Source of the DNA: Phoronis australis
Lineage: Eukaryota; Phoronida; Phoronidae
Assembly: GCA_002633005.1 (NCBI GenBank)
Contig: NMRA01000040.1
Span: 1,071,925 to 1,135,924 of the forward strand
Reading direction: 5' to 3'
DNA: 64,000 bases
Below, in pieces: positions 12,101 through 25,600 of this stretch. Each line of letters opens with the position of its first letter. The first letter of the stretch is position 1. The notes beneath the pieces are model-generated. The model saw only the letters and a program-made list of their open reading frames with translations, searched no databases and had not been told where the DNA came from. Both the position numbers and the translations under genes were made by a program.

Positions 12101-15100
12101 AAATTGTGTAAGTATATTTATATGATGTTAACAACAGAAGATGACGAATTTTGGACAGATCCGACTACCGGTGTGCTCTCTAGTGGGAATTTTAGTTTTT
12201 TACGCTTACCGTTGTATCTTCAAAAGTCCTGAATGGATTTTCATGAAATTTGGTATGTAGGCACCTATTAGTGAGATGACGCTATCCTCCCGTTTTCATA
12301 TGAATTCGACATAGTTTGCCCCACCTAGTGGCCATTTTTACTGTTTTCGAGTCTGTATTTTTGCGTCCACCCCTCTATCAACCAAACCGCTCAAAGGATG
12401 ATTGTGAAAATTGGCGTGTATGTGCTTACTATAAGGAAGACAGCTGACAATGATTTTCAGACGATTTGGACTACTGTGGCGCCTCCTAGTGGCAGTTTTG
12501 TTTTTTTGCGCCCATGGCTGTATCTCCCAAACCGTTTGCAGGATCTTTACTAAATTTAGCAAGTGTATTTATGTGATGTTGACAACGGACGATGACGACT
12601 TTAGGATGATTCTGATTACCGGTATGCCTCTAGTGGCAATTTTAGTATTTGCCTCTAGTGGCAATTTTAGTATTTTACATTGACCTCTGTATTTTCATAG
12701 GTCTTCAGGTGTATACTTTGTGTTACTTCGTGACTGTGAAGGAAAAGTTCCAAGTAGAAATTTGTTTCTGGCATTCTAATGCTGTGCTAATCTCGTATGT
12801 TGGTAAATTTGTTTTTAATTCTATGTTTCTGTGGTGCTTTAAGCAACTGATGTATAGGATGTGCTTGTATTATGAAGATCACTCACATTTTGCCCCTAGC
12901 CTATTGAGGAGACAATGACCATGCCTTTCCATTTTGCAAAGTACAACATACTACATATATGCCCTCTACTGGCCACTTTATGGTACCAATAAACAACCCT
13001 AGAAGGATAGCGTATACGGTGCAATTGTGGGTGCATTTTAACGCTCTGCGTTGCTCTTGTTATATGTGGCCCCGTATTGCCGTCATCTCTGTCTGGGCGT
13101 CTGGCGTCCGACGTCCGCGGCTGTATCTCCTAAGCCCCTTGCAGGATCGTATTGAAATTTGGCTGGTGTGTTCCTATGGGGTCTACAACAGAGGGCGACG
13201 AGTTTCGGACCGACCTGAATACCGCTGTGTCCCCTAGTGGCAATTTTAGTTTTTTACGTTTGCCTCTGTATCTTCCAAGGTCTTCAACCGATTTTCATGA
13301 AATTTGGTATGTAGGCATCTATTTATGAGTTGATGCTATCTTCCCGTTTTCAGATTGCTTCGATGGATTTTGCTCCATCTAGTGGCCATTTTTAATATTT
13401 TCGAGTCTTTTTTTGGCGTCCGCCCCTCTAACAACCAAACCACTCTAATGATGATTGTGAAAATTGGCATGTATGGTCTTACTATGAAGAATACAGTTGA
13501 CGATGATTTTCCGATGACTTCGACTACTGTAGCGCCTCCTAGTGGCCGTTTTGTTTGTTTTTGCGCCCATGGCTGTATCTCCTAAACGCTCTACAGGATC
13601 TTTATTAAATTTAGCAAAATATAAAATTGACAACAGACGACGACGACTTTCGGACAGATCAGTCTACCGGTGTGCCCCCTAGTGGCAATTTTAGTTTTTT
13701 ACGTTTATTGCTGTATCTTCAAAGGTACTCAACAGATTTCCATAAAATTTGGCACATAGACATCCATTTGTGAGTTGACGCTAGCCATTCATCTTCGGAT
13801 TGATTCAACGTTTTTACGCCACTTAGTGGCCATTTTTGTTGTTTTTGAGTCTGTTTTGTGGCGTCCGTCCCTCTGTCAACCAAACCGCTCTAAGGATTAT
13901 TGTGAAAGTTGGCATGTATGTACTTTCTATGAAGGGGACGGTTGCCGATGATTTTCTGATGACTTCGACTACTGTGGCACCTCCTAGTGGCGGTTTTGTT
14001 TTATTTGCACCCCTACCTATATCTCCTAAGCCCTCTGCAGGATCTTTATTGAATTTAGCACATGTATTTAAATGAAGTTAACAAGAGAGGATGACGACTT
14101 TTAGACTGATTCGATGAACACTGTGCCTGTAGTGGCAATTTCGTTTTTTTTTTGTTTCCCCCTGTTTCTCTGAAGTTCCTCGGCGAATTTTAATTAAAGT
14201 TGGTAAATGGCATTCTTTTAAAGAAACGGTGACATTTTTTTTGGTTTTCAGACGGATTCAATGTATTTTGCACCATCTGTTGGTCATTTTAATGACACAA
14301 ATAAACAACCCTAAAAGCACACCATTTGTGATTCATTCGTGGGTGCATTTCAACGCTCTGCGTTGCTCTTGTGTTAATTTCAGTTCATGAAATACCTACG
14401 CTGCTTCATCAGCGAAGGTCCACCAGGTTATGCTCCCTACTGTGAGGAAAGGCTTAGGCGAACGTTTGCCAATGGCACGAGGAATCAGCCTCCAAGCTGG
14501 CTAGAGCTCCAGGTACATCATTACATCATTACTTAGCGAAATAAATTTCGCCAAGTATGTTGCTCTGTCACTAAGTTTTTTTTCTGTTCGCACTCTAAAG
14601 GTCGCAATTTTGGTCCGATCCTAACAAAATTTACATTCAACATGTAGTTTCAGTAACTGGAAGCCTAATATAATTTTTTTTGTCATATTCGGATCCAAGA
14701 TGGCAGATGTGGCGGCCATTTTGTTTTCATGTTAAGATTCAAATGCTCCTGGAGGCTATAATTGTTTACGTACAGAGCTGAAAATGGGTACAATTATTGG
14801 ACCAGGCATGCACTACATGTGTACCAGAAATTGTTTACTTCCGGTTCAAGGTGGCTGAAATATTGGCAATTGCACATGCGCATCTCTATTTTGGGCTACA
14901 AACGTTTTCTCCGGTAGAGGACGCATTATAGGACCAATTTTTTCAGGTATTAGTTTCTTATGACATGCTATTATTCAGAGCTAAAAAAACGGAAGTTGCT
15001 TTCAAGATGGGGGATCTGGCGCATGTTGACCTATTTTCAGTCGTGCTGGGGTGCCATGATAAACGGGAAGAGAAAACGACGTGAATTTTTGCATGTGGAT

Positions 15101-18100
15101 TCTCCGGGGTATACCTTTAAAATGAACTGTAACAATTTTATTTCAGACTTTCCGTTTTCGAGTTATTTGACTTTGAATTTCAAAAAAATACAAAATTTCC
15201 ATGTTTTCAAAAAATCTACGGAATTTTGCGGAACTATGAATTTAAATACAGTTTTGAATGGGCTTTCAGAAGATATTTTCCATTTTTTGCTAGGACGTGT
15301 ACTTTTTGAATTATTAGAGATTTTCTGATAGCGCTGTTCCTTTGTTGAGAGCTCTTGCTGCATTGATGTTGGTTTATCTTCTATTGAACAAGACTGTAGC
15401 CTACTTCTTACTGATTTATGACATCTAAGTTCGTCATATGAATGTTATGATGTTGTTCATCATTGCCACCATCATCATATTCGTCATCTTTGTCATCATA
15501 TCCGTCGTCATCTTTTCAGTTAATTTCGCCAAGTGTTGCACAAGACTGCAGCCTATTTCTTACTGATTTCTGACCTCTACGTTCGTCATATGAATGTTAT
15601 CATTACTTGTATTGTTCATCATCGCCACCATCAGGGTCATGTTCATCATCTTCGTTATCATCTCTATCGTCGTCTTTTCTGTTACTTTCGCCAAGTTTCG
15701 CTCCTCGGAGCACTTTCATTAACTTAATCACTGTTGGGAGGGGCAACAATAATAGTTCTGATTTAATTCAGGCTTCTCGTTTATGCTAGTAGAGACTCTT
15801 TACATGACTGTTGGTCACGGAACACATTAATTGGTATTTGCCAATCATTTCTTGTGGAAATTTTGTTTTGTTCACCAAACCATAGGTTTGAACTAGCAAG
15901 TTTATTTGAAAAAGAATTATTCAAAGTTCAGGACTCAAACTTCTGTCAGTATTTTAGTTAAATTTCTAGTAAGGCAGGAAGTGTTCACATGGAAAAGCTA
16001 TATAATTTTATATGGAATATAATTTATGGTAGTCACAATTGTGTTTTCTTCTTATTTAGATAAGAATTAAAAGTTTTAAAAAGTTGAAGCATGCACACAC
16101 TGTAGCCATTAGTGTTTTACTGCTTTAAGAAGGAATTACATGCAGACTTGGTCATCAGTTATGACTTACTATTTACACTACTCAGGCAACCAAGTCAAAG
16201 CGCCCCCTGATGTTGCCCATCACCTTCATGGACGGCAATACCAAGACCCTGGTGGCGGACTCAGCAACTACAGCGCGTGAGCTATGCAAACAGCTGGCTG
16301 ACAAAATCCAACTACAAGATCAGTTTGGATTTTCACTCTACATTGCATTGTTTGACAAGGTTTGCAGTTTTGTTTGTGTTTTGAGTTCTGGGGAATAATA
16401 TGTGTTCAGAGTTGATACCATGCATGCCTTAAATGTAGCTAGTTGAATTCGATATCCTGAATTACTCGCACAAACGATTGTCTCAATAACAAATAAGTAA
16501 AGAAAACGTATTACAATAGCTAACATGTTTCAACAGCACCACTGTCATTTTCAAGACTAAGAAGATATGGTTGCCCTAATACATACACACAACGTACTGA
16601 GAGTGTTGTACATGAAGTAATATACCATGGGACATTATTCCGCATATCGACCGAGACCGGAATAAGGTCGAGTGGGATATTACTTCATGTACGCCAATCG
16701 AGGTACATTTTGTATTTATCCCATACGCTTCAAATTCCTAAGTTTCTTACATGTTTTCGGCAGATTTTTCAAATACTTCACTCAGACTGTTCATGTGGCG
16801 GATCACATCCTATATGTATGTACTTGCTCGTTAGGTTGCAAGTTTTCTCTTGTAAAAGAAACGATTTATTTCTTGAAAGGAGGTAACAAAGATAAAAACA
16901 ACAGCAACTGTCCAGTGAACTTGTAACATCTCCTGGAAATAGTTAAGAAACAACAATATTTGAATTATAGTTTCCTAGGAATCGGCTCCTGAGTTGCAAA
17001 CGAAATAGTATTCAGCAATTGAAAACTGAGACATAAATGTCATATAATTAACCAGGGCTTGGAATTTTCTGCGGAAACGCAGATTTCCGCTTTTTTCAAA
17101 TGTTCTGTCCGCGTATTTTATTATATTTCCGCATAAAAAATCGGATTTGATATTAAATTTCCGCGGCAAATTTCTTTCTTACCGCGGCGTTGCCGACGAC
17201 TTTCACCTCGAAAAGCGGAAGTTGCTCTTTATGTTTCGGAGGAACTTGAATTGTCACCATTGCCAAGGCACCTGGGATAGCGTCTCGTGAGATTGTAAAT
17301 CGCGGTGACAAATACTACGACTCTGCAGCCAAAAGTGTGTGGAGGTGGGAGTGGACGGACGAGCTAAAAAGACGCAGACGCAAGCTTCTGGAGGTGGTAC
17401 CTTTTTTGTAGTCCTCCCGATGTTATATCGGCAAAAGGTCCAGATCGAGCCCCCCATTTTTCAAGGTTGAGTGCGCGCGTGTTTAGGGCTGTAAAAATTT
17501 CCACTTTTTTGTCATGGGTCATTCCAAGCCCTGATTAACAGTTTTGTTCCAGATTTTACGTTTAGGGCCTGGTTGCATGTTGAGTGTTAGTTGCACTGCT
17601 GCAACTGTATTACTTTAAACTATATTTAGAAAGTTTGATGATTGATCGGGCTGAAGTCGTCGAGTCGACATTGACCTACCTTTTGAATTTTCCATGTCAG
17701 AGGTCACTGTTGAAGTAGTGCGGGAGGTGAATATGGAAAACTTTATTACATGGCCGTATTTCCCTCGACAGTTTCAACGCGTATGGGATAAAGTCTTTAA
17801 CATCACTGAACATGTGTCTGATATAAGCCTACAGGTTACTCATTACAGTATGTCACTGTACATGTAAGACTGTGATTCCACATTTTGTGACATGTCTTGC
17901 TTCTGCAGGTTTTCTCAATTTACTAACATCCTATGTTAGGACAACCATATATTCATAGTCTTGAAAATGACAGTGGAGCTGTCGAAACATGTTGGTTATT
18001 GCATTATATGTTATTTCCTTTATTCATTTGTTGCTAGTTGGATTATGGTGTCATAATCAAAAGTTGTGATCGCGATTACAATTCACTCATGATTTACTGA

Positions 18101-19559
18101 GATTACAGAAAGTGTCCTTGACTTTGTTGCTTTCCAAAGTCAAACTTATAATTAACACACCAACGTACTCACAGGCACAAATCCCAACTTTCGAAAGTTT
18201 CCGTCTCGTACACCCATTGCACAATTAAACTATGAATTGCCTGAAACTGAACAAAAGGTTTACTTTATCAGCACTATTCTGGCATCTGTCCACTTATGTT
18301 TTGCTTTCCTGGTTTTGTTTCAAATTGGTAATAATTTGCCTTTTAATGCAGCTATTATTTTGATATGCTGCTCCTATAGTAGTAAGGTACTGTGTTTGAA
18401 AAACACCTCTCATTCACCATGTACTTCTGTGATCTCATAAGGTGTCCTCCTTGGGAAGTGGTGGCGACCATGTGATGGATGCTATATCTCAGTGTGAGCA
18501 ATACGCAAAAGAACAAGGTGCGCAAGAGCGCAATGCCCCTTGGCGGCTGTTCTTCCGCAAAGAGATATTTGCCCCATGGCATGATCCTGCTGAGGACTCT
18601 GTGGCCAGCAATCTTATCTACCAACAAGTTGTGCGAGGGATCAAGTTTGGGGAATACAGGTGTGATAAGGTACTGGTTTGTAGTAAAAATTAAAATCATT
18701 TCCAAATAATTTGATTTTTTAAAGATAATGAGAGCTCATGCTGATGTACAACATTCAATTTTTCACTGGTTTCTGCATATTGAATATCCTTTATGTTTAT
18801 CCGTTGGATGCTTGGTTTTTTAAGATACGCCCACATATTTATTGCCATCATCTCTGTCTGGGCGTCCGTCATTTAGCGTCTGCAGCTGTATCTCCTAAAC
18901 CGCCTGCAGGATCTTAATGAGATTTGGCAGATGTGTTCCTATGAAGATGATGACGGATGACTGCGAATTTCGGACGTATCCGACTACAAGTGTGGCTCCT
19001 AGTGGCAATTTTAGTTTTTTACGTTTACCAGTCTGTATCTTCAGAGGTCCTCAACAGATTTTCATAAAATTTGGCTATTAGGCATCTATTACTGAGATGA
19101 TGCTATCAACCTGTTTTTGGGTGTATTTGAGGTATTTTTCACTACTTGGTGGCCATTTTTACTGTTTTCGTATCTGTTTTTTGGCGTCCGCCCCTCTTTC
19201 AACCAAACCACTCTAAGGAGAAATTGGCATATGTGTTCCTACTGTAAAGAAGACGGCTGCCCATGATTTCCTGACGACCTCAACAATTGTGGTGCCTTCT
19301 AGTAGCAGTTTTGCTTTATTTACGCCCATGGCTGTATCTCCCAAACTCTGTGCTGGATCTTTATTAAGTTTAGCAAGTATCTTTATATGAAGTTGACAAC
19401 AGACAACGATGACTTTCAGAGGAATCCGAAAAACACTGTACCCCCTTGTGGCAATTTATTTTTATTTGATAAATAGCTTTCTATTAAGGAAGCAATGACA
19501 AGTTCCTGTTTTCGAATAGATTCAACTTATTTTGTGCCATCTACTGGTCATTTTTGTGA

Positions 19560-19627
<68 letters not shown>

Positions 19628-22600
19628 ATACACTTTCTTCACTTTAAGTCAAAAAACAAAAAATACATTTGATACAGATTTACGCTCATGGAGACTTCGT
19701 GAAGTACCCGAGAGGTCCGCTGACCACGGAGCCACCAGAGAATAAGAAAGAAAAAATACAGCGTTACAGATAATCAGAACTATAAAAATTAGGTGATAAT
19801 GTACTTTAAAACTACTTGTGTAAAGACTGGGAGAGATTATCGAAAATAGTTACACACAAAGCAGTTGGGAATAGTGCACTCAAGTTCATAATTTTCAAAA
19901 CAAGCATTCTTAAAATAATTCATAACAGAGGATAACGAATGGGTAAAAAGTTTTTGGGAGACACTTTCAGGAAGGTTATTAATGATATGAGGTAGGGCAT
20001 TTTGAACTGAATCTTCAGCAAATGATTTAGTACAACGGGGAGTATGTAAAAGATGTCGTTGCCTAGTGTAATGTTCATGAACAGACCCACGAGATATTAA
20101 ATTGAACGTGTTAAAAAATGAAGGTAAGTAATTATGAACATATTTGTAGAAAAATTTAATAATACCAACAACATACAAGTCCTTTATTTTGAGTATCTGA
20201 GTAGTCTTAAATAAAGGATCTGTATGGGCATTAAAATAACTAGAGGTAATATTGCGAATAAACTTTTTCTGTAATTTAGATATTCTATGATGTTCACACC
20301 CCCATAGCAGAATGCCATAATTTAAATGAGGAAGGCCAAGGCCATTATATATAGTTTTCAAAGTTTCAAAGGGCAAGAAATGTTTTATGTTATTAAGAAC
20401 ACAGAATCTGCTTATCTTTCTCAACAAATTGTTTATGTGTGGACTCCATAAAAAGTTTTCGTTGATGGTAACACCAAGTAAATTGAAAGAACAAACTCTT
20501 TCAATTTCCAAATTATTAAACTTTAAATAAAAATCATCAATACGTTTTGGGGATTTATGAAAAACCATGAATTTTGTTTTAGTTGCATATAAAACCAGTC
20601 CATTTACATTTAACCAAGACTGAATTTTCTCCAGCTCCGCACAAAACATGCGTGACTCATTAACAAACAACGTGCTATGAATACCATTAATAATAGTAGT
20701 ATCATCAGCATAGAGTACACAGTCAAAGAAACTTGTGCACTTCACAAAATCATTCATATAAATGATGAATAATAACGGACCCAATATAGACCCCTGTGGG
20801 ATACCTCGTAGAATTGGAACTGTGTTAGATTTTGTATTGTTAATTTGAGCATACTGAGCCCGATTAGAGAAATGGTTTCTCAAGAAACTTAAAAACAAGG
20901 GGTTAAAACCATAATATAAAAGTTTGTCAAGCAAAATTGAATGACTTAAAGAGTCAAAAGCTTTGGAAAGATCAATTAGAATAGCCAGGGGTAATTTATT
21001 ATTTTCCATAGCCTTGACAATTCTATCCATAATTTCAACTAAAGCCAGTTCTGTTGAGTGCCCCCCACGAAAACCATATTGGGCAGGATGTAGCAAGCCA
21101 TTAGATTGAAAATATTCGTAAAGTTGATTATAAATAAGTTTTTCAAAAATCTTAGAAAAGCAAGGAAGAACAGAGATAGGCCTGTAATTATCTAAAAACA
21201 ACAGGTCCCCTTTTTTAAATACAGGAATAACCTTGGCAATTTTCATGTTGTCTGGAAAAATTTGATTGAAAATGGACTGGTTAAACACAACACACAATGG
21301 TACAATCAATAGATTATTTAGATATTTTATTATTTTCATAGATATGCCATCATGACCACAAGAAGGTTTAGCTGGAAAAGAATTAATCACTTTTCTAATA
21401 TCAATAGGAGAAATTGGTTCAAACTCAAATCTGCATGTAGCAGCGGAGTCACGATCTAAAAAAGACATGTGAGATACTTGAAGAATGAATAGGTAGGGAG
21501 TGTGAGGCAATATTACTAAAATAATTATTAAAATGATTAACAATCTCACCCTCGTCACAAACTATTTCATCATTTATCTTCAATCTAATAGGATTATTCA
21601 ATAAGACATTTCTATTCAGTAAATTATTAATTTCTTTCCAAGTGTCCTTGGGAGAACCAACATGTGCCGAAACTGATTGTGATAATAAATTCTCTTAGCC
21701 CTTTTCAAAACTTTTTTTAAAATAATGTTATAGGTTTTTAGGTTTGTTTTTAATGAGACAAAATTAATAGCGCTTTGAGGGGTTGACTTGAGTCGTTTAT
21801 AAAGCCTGTCTCTAAACCTAAGAGAGTTTAAAATACCTTGGGAGATCCAAATATTCTTTTTATGCTTATATTTATTGAATCTTACTTTTCTTACTGTATT
21901 GAACTTATTTAAACAAGCAAGAACCGAGTCCAGAAGTAAATTGTAATTCATATTGGGATCACCATTCAAATTTGTATCCATGTGAGAAAGTACATTGTAT
22001 GACGAAAATTCATCATACACCCTTTTCAAACAATCGTCATTAATGACATTTCTGTAAGCAAATGTCAGAGAACCAACTGTGCACCTCTACTGAGCTTACC
22101 CAGCAGGAGATCAAACACTCATTTCAAACAACAAATACAAGCGAAATGGGACAGTGATTGACAGCTCTATAAGAAGAATATGTAAAGTAGGAAACAATGT
22201 AACAATAACTCACGCAAGTTCATGAAACCCTGCAACTTATGGCAAGACTAGGAAACACTAGAAATCACCACCGGTGGCAGAGTATTGTAAATGTGAGACC
22301 ACTAGGCCTAACAGTAGAATGAATTCAAACTATCCTAGAGTAGAAACTATAGTTCACTAAAGTCTGACAGATCCTTGACACAGGTTACCGAGTTGTCAAG
22401 ACGTTTAATAAAAACTTTACCCACAAATGTCCAGCAGCTCAGAACAGACTTTCGCTTGATTAAGTCGCGGCATTTCCTGAAAACCTGCGCTCTTTTTGGG
22501 GTTAAGTTCTCGTTCACAAACAAAGGCTTGTCCGATTTGTACAATGCTTTTCGATTCACAATGAACTTGGTTCTCGCATTGAAGGAGACAAACTTCACAA

Positions 22601-25600
22601 TGATAGGTCTTGGTTTACTTGAGGTAGAAGACTCGGGGGGTGGGGGGGGGGGTGCGCCAAGACGATGGCTGCGACTAATGTCTCTGATATCAATCTCGGC
22701 GCTCATATGCTTAGCAAGAGAAAGTATAATGTCATCCATGTTCTCACCTCTTATCTCTTCATAACCACTTACTATGAGACTGTTTCGACGGCCATAAGCT
22801 TGTTGTTCATCCTGCATAACTTAAAGGTTGTTGATCTTGTGCTCAAAATGACTCTTCATGGCGGCAGCCTCATTTTTCAAAACATCGATCTCACGGTCTT
22901 TGGCCGCTAAAAGTTCACGAATGGCAGTAGTTTGAGCAGAAATAAGCGATTGCAGTAGTTCCGTGAATAAACCTTTAATTTTGCTGTCTAGGAGCGCGTC
23001 TTTTATTTCTTGCTTAATGTCAAATCCTGACTGAGGCCCGGTGCCAGAGCCGGCCATTGGCTTTGATGTCAGAGGTGTAAGAGTAGATTGCTTCAATGGC
23101 TTGGCATCGGGTGTAGAAGCCTTTAACTCGGCACTGTCCTTACTGGCACGTCGTTTGTGAGCGACTTCCATTATGAAGAATGATATGCAACAAATTTGAC
23201 CCTCCGTAGAAACAGATATTCCTCTTGAAATGGAGAAAACTTTCCCTGTTAGAATACACGTGTTGTCTCGGTCATAACGTGAAGCAACTGCTGGATCTTT
23301 ATTAAGTTTAGCAAGTGTCTTTATATGAAGTTGACTACAGACAACGATGACTTTCAGAGGAATCCGACAAACACTGTACCCCCTTGTGGCAATTTATTTT
23401 TATTTGATTAATAGCTTTCTATTAAAGAAGCAATGACAAGTTCCTGTTTTCGGATGGATTCAACTTATTTTGTGCCATCTAGTGGCCATTTTTGTGATAC
23501 AAATAAAAGTCCTAAAAGTGCACCATTTGCACGGCCTTCGTGGGTCCATTTCAATGCTCCGCATTGCTCTTAACATGATTTAAGCATTTTAATTGGTTAA
23601 ATCACTGTAAAACAATCTTGCATGACCAATTTGTTAATTGTATTTCGGTGAATTTTAACATTTCTATCATGGCAATTTAGAAGAATGTGTGCATCTCTTA
23701 CAAACTATGCTAACCAATTCTGGAAAGGGTATTTAACATCAAACCCTGTATTTTTATTCTACAATGTGTAACGTGATAGAATCAATGTTTAAACAATGTT
23801 TACACCATCCCTGTGTAGGAGGAAGACCTAGCCATGATCTCTGCTCAGCAGTACTACATCGATTATGGTGACCTGATGGATGCCAAGCGACTCAACACCT
23901 TGCTACCCACATACATTCCTGACAGCCCCATGCAGCAGCGCGGGCCTGGCTTCTGGCTCAACATGGTGGCGACAGCTCACAAGAAAGCTTACTTCACACG
24001 GGAGCGTGCTGCCCCACTCCGTGTCAAGGAAGACATTGTCAACTACGCTAAGTACAAATGGCCTCTGCTGTTCTCACGCTTCTATGAGGCATACAAATTT
24101 GCAGGACCGAGTCTGCCTAAGAATGATGTGATCATTGCTGTTAACTGGACGGGCGTGTACATTGTCGACGACCAAGAACAAGTGTTGCTGGAGCTCTCCT
24201 TCCCAGAGATCACAGCTGTTTCCAGTAGCAGGTATGAAGTAGAGGACACTATTGCCTTGCTTATGATACTAACCAAAAGCATGTCTGACTAAAGTCGCAC
24301 TGAGCAATTTCTTTGGAGGAGGTAGATTTGAATAGCTGTTGCCATGTGTACTTTAAATGGAGCTTGTGTTGGAACTTCTGTACCAGTGACAATTTGTTGT
24401 TTATCTTCATGTTTAACATATTTTTTTATTCATTTACTGTAATTATCAATAATTCTGCCCTAAATGCAAAAAAATGAGGATTACAAAGTGATAAGGGGAT
24501 GGGACTTCCATATACTTGCAAACACCAACACTTGCTTGAATTAAGCTGCTATGAACCAGCATTCCATAAGATCTTAAAGCAAAATTAATGTACTCTTGAA
24601 TTAAGAACTGCTTGTTGCTCAACTTCACTCAGATTAGCATTGGTGTCTCGTCAAGGGTTGATCACTATTGCCTTAGACCATGCTTGGAGTAGAAGTGGTT
24701 AGTTTGTTGACAAAAGATGGGTTTATAGGAACTTGATAATAAAAATAATAAAACGTGTAACTGCAGGAATCCATTGCATTGCTGCACCGAGGCTCTCCTG
24801 CATTCTAGTTTTTCAGTTTCCAGCTTTTTATGCGCCCACATATTTATATATGGACGCATTATGCCGTCATCTCCGTTAGTCTGTCCGTGCGGCGTTTGTC
24901 CGGCGTCCGCTGCTCTATCTCCAAAACGCCTTGGCGTATGTTCATGAAAATTTGCACATATGTTCCTTCCTTGGATGGGACGGCATGATCGAACTTTCAG
25001 ACGGATCCGACTACCGGTGTGCCCTCTGGTGGCAATTTTAGTTCGTACGTTTACCTCTGTATCTGCAAAAGTCGTGAACGTATTTTCATAAAATTTGGTA
25101 TATAGGCACCTATTAGTGAGATGACGCTATCCTCCAGTTTGTAGATGGATTTGATGTAGTTTGCGCCACCTAGTGGCCATTTTTTACCGTTTTTGAGTCT
25201 GTTTTTTGCGTCCATCCCTCTATCAACTAAACCGCTCAAAGGATGATTGTGAAAATTGACATGTATGTTCTTGCTATGAAGTGGACGACTGACGAAGATT
25301 TTCCAACTACCATATTCGCCATAATAACCGCCCATGCCCCTATAAGCGCCTCCCACGCGTTTTCAGACTTTGCTAATATAATCGCCCAGTCCATGAACGT
25401 GTACGTGCGAAAAAGCCTTACCTACAGTCCTAAAATTCTACAGTAACGTCTTCAATTTATCAATAATATCCGACAGTCCTGAAAAAAATCATTGTGCGCA
25501 GAATTTGTAGACCACGAGCCTCGCCGCTATGTCGGTATTTAGCCATGACTATACACTTCAAAGTTCCGCCATGCCTCAAAACAAACACAAAAGTTCTGCT

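Larger units (their letters stand above)
19561..23288 (-). mobile_element. Non-LTR retrotransposon lacking its endonuclease region
   Basis: Read on the minus strand: about 117 bp of 5' leader, ORF1 (23171-22347), a 317-bp spacer, a shortened ORF2 (22029-19837), a 3' UTR of about 200 bp, and a (ACT)22 tail (19561-19626 on the + strand as AGT repeats). The AP-type endonuclease that should precede the RT is missing: the spacer is far too short for it. A short-repeat tail instead of poly(A) is typical of CR1-like and related lineages. 210-bp direct repeats flank the element exactly. Disabling changes: one stop in ORF1, two frameshifts in ORF2. Clade (CR1/Jockey group) is not settled. Confidence 0.9.
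18825..23573 (+). mobile_element. Family A repeat, copy 3, split by a LINE
   Basis: The 5' part is 18825-19560: TACGCCCACATATTT, a GTCTGGGCGTCC leader, then monomers. The 3' part is 23289-23573. The LINE sits between, and 210 bp of the repeat are present on both sides. The 3' hairpin is AATGC-TCC-GCATT (23553-23565), in which both arms changed relative to AACGC-TCT-GCGTT so that pairing is kept. Confidence 0.8.

Noticed and set aside
11526-14370. Many short ORFs on both strands in the family A array, including repeated [11 protein letters not shown]-type peptides
   Set aside because: They arise from the tandem DNA monomers, lie in different frames in different units and show no domain or codon bias.
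15607-15789. Serine-rich ORF
   Set aside because: Translation of a TCATCA-rich tandem duplication, not a gene.
18442-18693. Independent start at GTG 18442
   Set aside because: It is an internal exon after a splice acceptor; GTG encodes the valine that continues FDK.
22375-22910. Plus-strand ORFs over the LINE ORF1 region
   Set aside because: They are shadows of the minus-strand ORF1, which has coherent domain content.
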